A program made the position numbers and the translations under genes. The notes beneath the pieces are model-generated. The model ran no database searches. It was not told where the DNA came from and saw only the letters and a list, made by a program, of their open reading frames with translations. A stretch of 5,661 nt of DNA from Oceanospirillaceae bacterium (GTDB lineage: Bacteria > Pseudomonadota > Gammaproteobacteria > Pseudomonadales > Balneatricaceae), in NCBI GenBank assembly GCA_023954795.1, contig JAGSHA010000228.1, positions 1 to 5,661 of the forward strand, read 5' to 3'. Below, piece after piece: positions 1-5,493 of this stretch. The stretch's first letter is position 1, and each line of letters opens with the position of its first letter.

Positions 1-60
1 CAGCTTTGTTGCCAGTTCCAGCCCGCCGGCGCCGCCTCCTACAATTACGATGGTTTTCAT
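1..60 (-). CDS. ndh: Type II NADH dehydrogenase (Ndh-like), N-terminal 20 codons only
   Basis: Only the first 20 residues lie in the window; the gene continues past the left edge. They begin MKTIVIVGGGAGGLELA, a beta strand followed by a glycine-rich dinucleotide-binding loop (GxGxxG) as found at the N-terminus of FAD/NAD(P) oxidoreductases. The GGGAGGLE stretch is very close to what I know of E. coli Ndh. That enzyme is a single-subunit, non-proton-pumping NADH:quinone oxidoreductase on the inner face of the membrane. The ATG at 58-60 is supported by a good ribosome binding site, TGAGGA at 68-73, seven bases upstream. The gene is monocistronic on the upstream side, separated from the chemoreceptor gene by an intrinsic terminator and a leader of about 220 bp. 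With so little sequence another pyridine nucleotide-disulfide oxidoreductase cannot be excluded. Confidence 0.72.
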   Translation of the reverse strand, partial: MKTIVIVGGGAGGLELATKL

Positions 61-81
61 TACAAATTCCTCAAAGTAGTT

Positions 82-113
82 TCAGGCCAACACTCCGTAA
101 AGCGCTGGCCTGA
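82..113 (-). promoter_or_regulatory. Leader hairpin just upstream of the ndh-like start
   Basis: The outer arms, TCAGGCCA (82-89) and TGGCCTGA (106-113), are perfectly complementary over 8 bp. In the minus-strand RNA the inner bases GCGCU and AGUGU also pair, using two G-U wobbles, giving a 13-bp stem with a 6-nt loop (UUACGG). In the plus-strand RNA those two positions would be A-C mismatches, which suggests the structure works in the ndh leader transcript. It ends about nine bases upstream of the Shine-Dalgarno sequence, and no U-run follows, so it is not a terminator. A role in mRNA stability or translation control is inference. Confidence 0.5.
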
Positions 114-282
114 CTCCCCTTGAGCCAATATTCACAAGCGATCATATGGGTAGCTTCACCACGTTAGTCACTTTGATCCGCTTTGAGAATACCTCATCAG
201 ACCAGTACAAACATAAACTTTAGTTGTAATTAATCGTTGCATTTATGTAACTAATTCACGCAATTATCGACCGATATGCCAT
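114..282 (-). other. Non-coding promoter region of the ndh-like gene
   Basis: No open reading frame is supported between the upstream terminator and the leader hairpin. The stretch from about 205 to 282 is AT-rich and holds an inverted repeat ACATAAA (211-217) / TTTATGT (242-248), nested with TTAGTT (220-225) / AACTAA (249-254). The ndh promoter should lie here because the terminator blocks read-through from the right. I could not find a convincing -35/-10 pair with normal spacing, and no clean FNR-type TTGAT-N4-ATCAA site. Confidence 0.35.
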
Positions 283-310
283 AAAAAAAGGCCTCTAATA
301 GAGGCCTTTT
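283..310 (-). terminator. Rho-independent terminator of the chemoreceptor gene
   Basis: Perfect stem AAAAGGCCTC (286-295) with GAGGCCTTTT (301-310), extendable by one T-A pair at 296/300. Read on the minus strand the GC-rich hairpin is followed by seven consecutive T residues (plus-strand A at 283-289). It begins 19 bp after the chemoreceptor stop codon, the classical position. On the plus strand there is only a four-T run and no gene pointing into it, so minus-strand function is preferred. It separates the chemoreceptor unit from ndh. Confidence 0.92.
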
Positions 311-329
311 CTGATTGAGCGCGGAGTAT

Positions 330-1970
330 TCAGACTTTATATTTGCTCAACAAACCTTGCAGGTCATTTGAAAGCACAGCCAGCTCACGACTGGACTGCG
401 CGATCTGCTGCGCACCACTGTCGGTCTCCTGAGACACTTCATTGATTGCCACCAGCGAACGGTTAATCTCCTCCGCAACACTGGTTTGCTCTTCAGAAGC
501 AGACGCTATCTGGATATTCATGTTAGTGATCCGCTCTACCGCCGCAGCGATCTCATGCAAAACCCCACCCGCTTCTGACGCTTTCTGCCCTGCACTTTCC
601 GCCTGAGAGGTACTGGTTTCCATAGCGCTCATTGCATGGCGCGAACCGCTCTGCAAGTGCTCGATCGCGCCACGAATCTCTTCTGTAGAGGTACGCGTAC
701 GCTGTGCAAGTGTCCGAACCTCATCAGCAACGACTGCGAACCCACGACCTTGCTCACCCGCTCTGGCGGCCTCTATCGCTGCATTCAGTGCCAGCAGGTT
801 GGTCTGTTCTGCGATATCGGTAATGACATCAACGACAGAACCGATGTTTTCACTGTCACTGTCCAAGGCACTAATGCGCTCAGATACCTGACGAACTTCA
901 CCGACCAGTGTATTGGTCGTATCCATCGCGTCATCGACAACCTCATTTCCGCTCACCGCTTGCTCGGTTGTCTTCTTAGCTTCACGGTTTGCACTTTCGG
1001 CCTGTGTGGCAACTTCCTGTGCAGAAGACACCATCTCATTCATTGCACTCGCAACCTGTTCAATCTCCAGACGCTGAGCACTGATACTTTGAGTCGTTTG
1101 ACCACTGATAGAGGTAAGCTGATCCGCTGCTGCAGCCATAGTTGTCGTTGCACCGCTGATCTGACCGATCAGGTGGCGCATGGACTGAATAGTGATGTTG
1201 AAACTCTTAGCCATGCTGCCAATCTCATCTTCACGCTCAACAGTCACTTCCGTGGTGAGATCAGCATCTTTGACGATATGCTCCATCGTGCTGCGCAAAT
1301 TATCGAGTGGCTTTCGTACTGAGTTATAGACTGCAAAACTCAGAAAACTGAGCACCAGAATCACCGCCAACGCTAATCCAACCAGCAGAATCAAAGCCTG
1401 CTCATAGGCATCCGCCAGCTCGCGCTGTTCTTTCTCTACCATACGCAACTGCAAGTTAACCAATGCGGCTATTTTATCGCTGATCGGATCTATGTCTTTG
1501 TATAGGGGACCATCGTAATCGCTTAGACGGGAAGTGACTTTATTGCTGATTTTACTGAGCAAATTGAGCTTATTCTCGACGCGATCAATGGCTTCGTTGG
1601 CTTTCAAAAATAACGATTCGGCTTCATCTGCCAGCTGCAGTTCTTCACCTTGCAGATCCAGTGAACGATAAGCCCGCCATTTTTCATCGATCTCTATACG
1701 CGCTTTCTGTATCCCCTTTACCGCTTCAGTAGAGGTTATCAGACCAGAGTTCGCCTTATTGACCGCATCAACCACGAGAACGGCATAATCATCTGCGATA
1801 GTTTTTAAGTTTTCGAGAGGGACAACGCGTTGGTTATATATACGGTCAACCCCATCATTTGCCGCCTTCAACTGAACTAACGCAGTGAACACCAGTGCGA
1901 TTAGCCCAAGAACGGGCAGGATAGAGGTCATCAGAAGTTTTGCACGAATTGAAAGATTGCTTATCAGCAT
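330..1970 (-). CDS. Methyl-accepting chemotaxis protein (4HB sensor, HAMP, MCP signalling domain)
   Basis: A transmembrane chemoreceptor of 546 residues that should couple to CheW/CheA and control flagellar (or pilus) behaviour. The order is: short cytoplasmic N-terminus; TM1 about 11-33; periplasmic helical domain about 36-190 resembling the four-helix-bundle MCP sensor family; TM2 about 192-215; HAMP about 215-268 (with RKPLDNL and DEIGSMAKSFN); and an all-helical signalling domain to the C-terminus. The hairpin tip EQTNLLALNAAIEAARAGE (about 388-406) is intact, and ASASEEQTSVAEE near 490 looks like a methylation segment. It ends LLSKYKV, with no C-terminal CheR/CheB-tethering pentapeptide. 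The frame is open to a TTG at 1982, but I chose ATG 1970: it gives the usual MLxNLSIRxKL-type start and has GGA seven bases upstream, whereas the TTG has no good site. The gene lies 244 bp downstream of the kinase and has its own terminator. The ligand cannot be read from the sequence. Confidence 0.95.
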   Translation of the reverse strand: MLISNLSIRAKLLMTSILPVLGLIALVFTALVQLKAANDGVDRIYNQRVVPLENLKTIADDYAVLVVDAVNKANSGLITSTEAVKGIQKARIEIDEKWRAYRSLDLQGEELQLADEAESLFLKANEAIDRVENKLNLLSKISNKVTSRLSDYDGPLYKDIDPISDKIAALVNLQLRMVEKEQRELADAYEQALILLVGLALAVILVLSFLSFAVYNSVRKPLDNLRSTMEHIVKDADLTTEVTVEREDEIGSMAKSFNITIQSMRHLIGQISGATTTMAAAADQLTSISGQTTQSISAQRLEIEQVASAMNEMVSSAQEVATQAESANREAKKTTEQAVSGNEVVDDAMDTTNTLVGEVRQVSERISALDSDSENIGSVVDVITDIAEQTNLLALNAAIEAARAGEQGRGFAVVADEVRTLAQRTRTSTEEIRGAIEHLQSGSRHAMSAMETSTSQAESAGQKASEAGGVLHEIAAAVERITNMNIQIASASEEQTSVAEEINRSLVAINEVSQETDSGAQQIAQSSRELAVLSNDLQGLLSKYKV

Positions 1971-2011
1971 AGGGATATCCAATGAGTTCTTATTGGTACT
2001 GCGTCCCTTAG

Positions 2012-2029
2012 TTGTTACTTACGTAACAA
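2012..2029. promoter_or_regulatory. Inverted repeat in the chemoreceptor leader, possible operator
   Basis: TTGTTAC (2012-2018) and GTAACAA (2023-2029) are perfect 7-bp arms around TTAC; the core TTACGTAA (2019-2026) is itself a palindrome. It sits about 42-59 bp upstream of the chosen chemoreceptor start, inside a 244-bp gap (1971-2214) with no supported gene. The rest of the gap has an AT-rich block at about 2099-2130 that may hold a promoter, but no well-spaced consensus. I do not recognise the regulator; the dyad could also be chance in AT-rich DNA. Confidence 0.3.
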
Positions 2030-2214
2030 ATTTCACATACGGAGAGGATCTTTAGCTACTACCCGTCGCGACTTCGCGTCCTGCGCCAGAGCCAATGTGT
2101 TATCTTATTTTTAGTATGTTTAAACTTTGTATCGCTGACCCACAGCGAATACCGACATTTCAAACCGACAATACGAATCAGGCTGTATTGCTTATTACCG
2201 TCTTCTGCTCTTTG

Positions 2215-3654
2215 TTACTCGACATCTACTTCGCCCTCTACAACACCCTCTTCTAACCCCACGGGCATTGCTGTCGGAAGGTAGATACGAAAACAGGTTC
2301 CGCCATTGATCTCACTTTCCACATCGATGCGACCATCATGCTGTTCAATGATGCTATACGAGATGGACAGACCTAAACCGGTACCTTCACCCACATCCTT
2401 GGTGGTATAGAATGGATCAAATATACGTGCCAGACTCTCTTTCGGGATGCCACACCCAGTATCTGAAATAGATACAAGAATACCGTCTTCAGCGGGCTCA
2501 GTTTTGAGGGTTATTGTCCCAAAAGTGTCGATTGCCTGACTGGCATTGACCAGCATATTCATCCAGACCTGATTGAGCCTTCCTGCCTGACAGTGAACTA
2601 AAGGAAGCGGCTGAAGATCCGTTACGATCTCGGCTTTATACTTTAGTTCGTTCATCACCATCTTCAAGGTTAACTCAAGTCCTGAGTTTATATCGGCCGC
2701 TTCTAAGATTCCTTTATCCTGACGTGAAAAAGAACGTAACGCGGTCACAATATCCCGGATACGTTCTAAACCAGCGTCATTATCGTCTAACAAGCTGGCC
2801 ATATCTTCCCGTAGAAAACCGATGTCCAGATCTCGCCATAGGGCACGAAAGCCTGAGAGACATTGCTTAAGCTGATCTGCGGTTGGCTCTTCCGTACTAT
2901 CGACCCATCGCTCCATCATAGAGAGCAGTTGGCTAATATCATCAACATACTGACGTAACGTCGACGAGTTACTGAAGATAAACCCCATGGGATTATTGAT
3001 CTCATGAGCCACACCTGCAGCCAACTGGCCAATAGACGCCATTTTCTCAGCATGAACCAATTCCGATTCGGCCTTTTCTTTCGCCTGACGTAACTGCTGG
3101 TTCTCCAGTTGCAGCAGCTTTGCCCTAACACTTGTCATCGTTTGAGCCACCAGCGCCGAAAACCTTTCGACGAGACTCTTATCACTGTTACTGAAGCCAC
3201 CGACTTCGCGGCTGGTCAGCACTAAGATCGCCGTAAAGTCCTGCAATTCCACCGGACTATAAAGCGCTGACCGTACCTCCCTTTTCAACAGTTCAGGCTG
3301 AGTCTGCCATTCAGGCAGCTTATCAATACGGAATGTAGCCAGCGTACTGCCTTGAAGAATCCGGCTAAACAACGCATCGACCCGCCACTCGCTGTCGAGG
3401 AAAACCCCGTCAGAACACGCCGTACAACACATCCATCCAGGCTTTGAAGGCTCAAGAACAAAACAATAGTTACACGGCAGCAATTGGCGAAAAACGTCGA
3501 ACATCTGCGCAAACATCTCACCGGGAGCGTCCGATTTCAGAACTGCCTGCATTCCACCGAGCAGCAACTCGCTCTCCTGACGATGGCGTTCGGCCTGAGC
3601 CTTCAGACGTGTTGTTTCCAGTAATGATTCACGCAGCTGTTCAATTGTTTCCAT
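2215..3654 (-). CDS. Soluble sensor histidine kinase paired with a FIST protein (NahK-like role)
   Basis: A 479-residue protein with no membrane segment or signal peptide, hence cytoplasmic. Residues 1-40 are predicted coiled coil. Residues about 35-175 look like a GAF-type sensory fold holding a cysteine cluster: C61, C64, C76, C77, C80. A second coiled coil (about 172-205) leads to the H-box GVAHEINNP with phospho-acceptor H217. The ATPase part is complete: N-box MNMLVNASQAI near 365-375, DTGCGIP at 398-404, IFDPFYTTK, and GEGTGLGLS at 422-430. The spacing from H217 to the N-box is about 150 residues, longer than in simple kinases such as EnvZ, because the dimerisation helices are extended. 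There is no receiver or HPt domain, so the response regulator lies elsewhere. The C-terminus is an acidic tail. The ATG abuts the FIST stop codon, with GGAG 11 bases upstream inside the FIST gene, implying one operon and coupled translation. By analogy with NosP/NahK the FIST protein probably controls its autophosphorylation; that is inference. Confidence 0.92.
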   Translation of the reverse strand: METIEQLRESLLETTRLKAQAERHRQESELLLGGMQAVLKSDAPGEMFAQMFDVFRQLLPCNYCFVLEPSKPGWMCCTACSDGVFLDSEWRVDALFSRILQGSTLATFRIDKLPEWQTQPELLKREVRSALYSPVELQDFTAILVLTSREVGGFSNSDKSLVERFSALVAQTMTSVRAKLLQLENQQLRQAKEKAESELVHAEKMASIGQLAAGVAHEINNPMGFIFSNSSTLRQYVDDISQLLSMMERWVDSTEEPTADQLKQCLSGFRALWRDLDIGFLREDMASLLDDNDAGLERIRDIVTALRSFSRQDKGILEAADINSGLELTLKMVMNELKYKAEIVTDLQPLPLVHCQAGRLNQVWMNMLVNASQAIDTFGTITLKTEPAEDGILVSISDTGCGIPKESLARIFDPFYTTKDVGEGTGLGLSISYSIIEQHDGRIDVESEINGGTCFRIYLPTAMPVGLEEGVVEGEVDVE

Positions 3655-4833
3655 TTATTCTTTCGCTCCAAACACAACGGCAGAGATCATAAGGTTACCG
3701 TGGCGATTTGTGCTATCCAGAAAACATCCCTGCTCGCCAAAGGTAAACGTACCCAGAAACGGTTGCTTAAATTCAGAGCCAATGCTGCTAACAACCTCGG
3801 GCATACGATCAGCCACGGTTAACATGCAGCCCGCGCAATACACGATCAGGGCGCCCTGAGGTGCGTGCATATCCGGCAGCAGCTGCTTCGCAGTCTCCAC
3901 CACACGCCCTGCACGGCTGATCAGGCTATCGAGGCTTCCGCGCATCAGATGGAGACGCTCCCCCTCACAGACTTCGGTAAATAGCTGTAATCCACGCTGG
4001 GGGCTTAGCTCGGCAGGATGGCTCAGCAGATACTCTGAACAGCCTTCCGTCTCGTTAACTAAACGCCCCAGAGGATTCACCGTACTCTGCATCAAAACGC
4101 TGCCACCTTCAGGCACATCATTCAGCAGCCCGTGAGTCCATTCGTTATAAACATCCGCAGCCGGCTTGCCGTCCAGTGCCAGTATGTGCCGACCCTCCGC
4201 ATGGGTCACAACTGCGCTGATGTTTTCAGGGGTATAACCACTTGAAAAGCTATACCCAATACTTCCTGACGGAAACATCACCGCAACGACGATACGATCA
4301 CAATGCAGCTCCCCTGCTACATATTGACACCAGTCCCCTGCGATCTGATTATCTGCCACACTGCCGCCAATGATCGGCACAGAACCTCCTATCAGCTCGA
4401 CCATGCCCTCAATCACCGCTTCCTCTCTTCCAGGGGGCAGAATGCACCAGATGAGATCCGGGGTTTCCCAAGAACGCCCCGCATCTTCTAACGCACGCTC
4501 TAGCGCATCATAACCAGCCTTTTTGGGGTCATTCTCCAACGCAGCAGTGCCCACACCATAAGCACCTTCCTTGTCGTACAGCGCAAACAAACCAAGTCCT
4601 GCACTATCAGACGGTGTAACGCCTGCTTCGGTCATAATCCCCTGACAAGAACTGCCTGCAACTAACGTTGGGCAGTGCTGCGAGAGCGGTTTGAGTGCGT
4701 CCTTGGAGAACATTTTGCAATTACCTGACAAAATCGCCAGGCTGGGATGTGTATCGGAAGGAAGCGCGGTTAAGAGTTCATCTACCGCAGCATATGGATC
4801 GGAGTTGAGTGTATTGTTCGTAATGATTTGCAT
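3655..4833 (-). CDS. FIST-domain sensory protein, NosP-like
   Basis: A 392-residue soluble protein with a FIST_N part (about 30-220; PIIGGSVADN at 153-162, then YVAGELHCDRIVVAVM) and a FIST_C part (about 225-390; ending GTFTFGEQGCF and NRHGNLMISAVVFG). FIST domains are small-ligand sensory modules found beside signal-transduction genes. Several FIST proteins encoded next to histidine kinases are haem proteins called NosP that bind nitric oxide and modulate the kinase (NahK). The gene order and length match that layout; haem binding here is inferred. Candidate axial ligands include H177 and H378, but I cannot pick one. The protein has 11 cysteines, including a CAGC pair at 333-336 inside FIST_C. 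ATG 4833 is supported by AGGGA (4842-4846) eight bases upstream. The stop codon is immediately followed by the kinase start. The upstream 158 bp hold a promoter candidate and a perfect dyad. Confidence 0.9.
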   Translation of the reverse strand: MQIITNNTLNSDPYAAVDELLTALPSDTHPSLAILSGNCKMFSKDALKPLSQHCPTLVAGSSCQGIMTEAGVTPSDSAGLGLFALYDKEGAYGVGTAALENDPKKAGYDALERALEDAGRSWETPDLIWCILPPGREEAVIEGMVELIGGSVPIIGGSVADNQIAGDWCQYVAGELHCDRIVVAVMFPSGSIGYSFSSGYTPENISAVVTHAEGRHILALDGKPAADVYNEWTHGLLNDVPEGGSVLMQSTVNPLGRLVNETEGCSEYLLSHPAELSPQRGLQLFTEVCEGERLHLMRGSLDSLISRAGRVVETAKQLLPDMHAPQGALIVYCAGCMLTVADRMPEVVSSIGSEFKQPFLGTFTFGEQGCFLDSTNRHGNLMISAVVFGAKE

Positions 4834-4887
4834 CGGCGCTGTCCCTAAAAATCCCTTTTAGCCTACACGCATGACCTACAGCTGTCG

Positions 4888-4902
4888 TGACTACCGTAGT
4901 CA
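4888..4902. promoter_or_regulatory. Perfect 15-bp dyad upstream of the FIST-kinase operon, likely operator
   Basis: TGACTAC-C-GTAGTCA has perfect 7-bp arms around one central base, 55 bp upstream of the FIST start. A near copy of one half site, TGACCTAC, lies at 4872-4879, its start 16 bp from that of the first arm. Relative to the promoter candidate at 4924-4952 the dyad would lie just downstream of the transcription start, a repressor-type position. It is too short to act as a terminator and has no U-run. It does not resemble the FNR site or the NorR or NsrR sites as I know them. Confidence 0.45.
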
Positions 4903-4923
4903 GAAGTAAAATCTCTTTCAGAT

Positions 4924-4952
4924 AATCTAGACCTGCACACCGGCAAAGTAAA
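4924..4952 (-). promoter_or_regulatory. Candidate sigma70 promoter for the FIST-kinase operon
   Basis: Read on the minus strand, TTTACT (4947-4952) is followed after 17 bases by TAGATT (4924-4929). Each hexamer matches the consensus at four of six positions and the spacing is optimal. Transcription would start near 4917, giving a leader of about 85 nt. The -35 element overlaps one copy of a 9-bp direct repeat, AAGTAAAAT, at 4946-4954; the second copy is at 4904-4912, 42 bp away. Prediction by eye only. Confidence 0.3.
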
Positions 4953-4960
4953 ATGCTAAC

Positions 4961-4975
4961 GATGGCAAGGCCATC
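4961..4975 (-). terminator. Short hairpin after the VOC gene, weak terminator candidate
   Basis: GATGGC (4961-4966) and GCCATC (4970-4975) form a perfect 6-bp stem with a 3-nt loop, 17 bp after the VOC stop codon. On the minus strand the next bases are GTTAGCATTTTAC, so the only T-run is four bases long and offset by several nucleotides. It may end transcription partially or protect the mRNA 3' end; it is not a convincing intrinsic terminator. Confidence 0.3.
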
Positions 4976-4991
4976 ACGGTCCAGTTTAGGG

Positions 4992-5345
4992 TTACCGATC
5001 CGACCAAACAGCCATCTCATTGCCGCTCGGCTCTGTAAAGTGAAAACGCCGTCCACCCGGGAATTCAAATATAGGAGTGCTGATAATGCCACCGGCTTCC
5101 TCTACCCTGGCCTGAGTCGCTTCCAGTGACTCACTGTAAAGCACAATCAGCGCCGCGCCTTGCGACACCTGAGACTGCCTATCCGCTTGATAAAAACCGC
5201 CATCCAACCCCTGATTTGAAAACGCCGTGTATTCTGGACCGTAGTCCACAAACACCCAACCAAACGCCTGCTGGAAGAACATTTTTGTCGCGATTAGATC
5301 CCTTGCGGAAAACTCTACGTAATTGATTTTTTCATGATCAGGCAT
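4992..5345 (-). CDS. VOC-family (glyoxalase/bleomycin-resistance fold) protein, COG3324-like
   Basis: A 117-residue protein of one VOC module made of two beta-alpha-beta-beta-beta halves. It starts MPDHEKINYVEFSARDL and ends RRFHFTEPSGNEMAVWSD, the pattern of the widespread small 'lactoylglutathione lyase-related' proteins (COG3324). E11, H102 and E110 sit where VOC enzymes carry metal ligands, but a full glyoxalase I ligand set is not obvious, so I would not call it GloA. The reading frame continues upstream to an ATG at 5414, but the homologous part begins at ATG 5345, which has GGTGGA ending eight bases upstream; the extra 23 residues (rich in Cys, Leu and Trp) look like translated leader. 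The gene stands alone, with 158 bp before FIST and 148 bp after the transporter. Its substrate is unknown. Confidence 0.88.
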   Translation of the reverse strand: MPDHEKINYVEFSARDLIATKMFFQQAFGWVFVDYGPEYTAFSNQGLDGGFYQADRQSQVSQGAALIVLYSESLEATQARVEEAGGIISTPIFEFPGGRRFHFTEPSGNEMAVWSDR

Positions 5346-5425
5346 GTCAGTAATCCACCATTTGCGTAAGCTGTTCAGGCAGTATTGATGCAAGAGGCCT
5401 CTGAGACAACTCACATCAGTTAACT

Positions 5426-5452
5426 ACTATAAAGACGTTTACTCTCTGTCGG
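5426..5452 (-). promoter_or_regulatory. Weak promoter candidate for the VOC gene
   Basis: On the minus strand TATAGT (5426-5431) matches the -10 consensus at five of six positions. The best upstream partner, CCGACA (5447-5452), matches four of six but at a short 15-bp spacing. Transcription would start near 5420, about 75 nt before the VOC start. The only other structure in the 5346-5493 gap is a 10-bp palindrome AGAGGCCTCT at 5393-5402. Confidence 0.22.
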
Positions 5453-5493
5453 CCCTCTACCGCTACCGACCTGCCACTGAACACTTCTTAGCT

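Noticed and set aside
636..1322. 228-codon plus-strand open frame antisense to the chemoreceptor
   Set aside because: It mirrors the strongly conserved signalling domain in another frame, is rich in Cys, Arg and Leu without any domain pattern, and has no supporting ribosome site; it is a shadow of the real gene.
2041..2100. Possible c-di-GMP-I (GEMM) riboswitch in the chemoreceptor leader, suggested by GGACGCGAAG and TAGCTAA on the minus strand
   Set aside because: The conserved GGGCAAACC-type segment and the second helix with its tetraloop receptor are missing; the resemblance is limited to about ten bases.
2099..2130. Sigma28 (FliA) promoter for the chemoreceptor: CAAAGTTT followed by TAAGATAA on the minus strand
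   Set aside because: Half-sites partly match TAAAGTTT and GCCGATAA, but the gap is 14 instead of 11 bases and GCC is absent; AT-rich DNA easily yields such matches.
2169..2190. CAATAC/GTATTG inverted repeat after the kinase as a terminator
   Set aside because: Six AT-rich pairs, a 10-nt loop and no T-run on either strand; too weak to call.
3444..3692. Plus-strand 82-codon frame over the kinase/FIST junction, and similar short frames at 4303-4491 and 5126-5326
   Set aside because: All lie antisense inside well-supported genes, with no domain pattern and no ribosome site.
4778..5092. 104-codon minus-strand frame bridging the VOC and FIST genes
   Set aside because: It overlaps the 3' end of VOC and the 5' end of FIST in a different frame and spans the promoter and dyad; its sequence resembles no family and its ends are fully explained by the two real genes.
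5393..5402. AGAGGCCTCT palindrome resembling the arms of the terminator at 286-310
   Set aside because: Without a T-run or loop it cannot terminate, and a shared GGCCTC core is expected by chance in any GC-paired stem.
5448..5470. GTCGG/CCGAC hairpin after the transporter gene as a terminator
   Set aside because: Only 5 bp with a 13-nt loop and no T-run on the minus strand.
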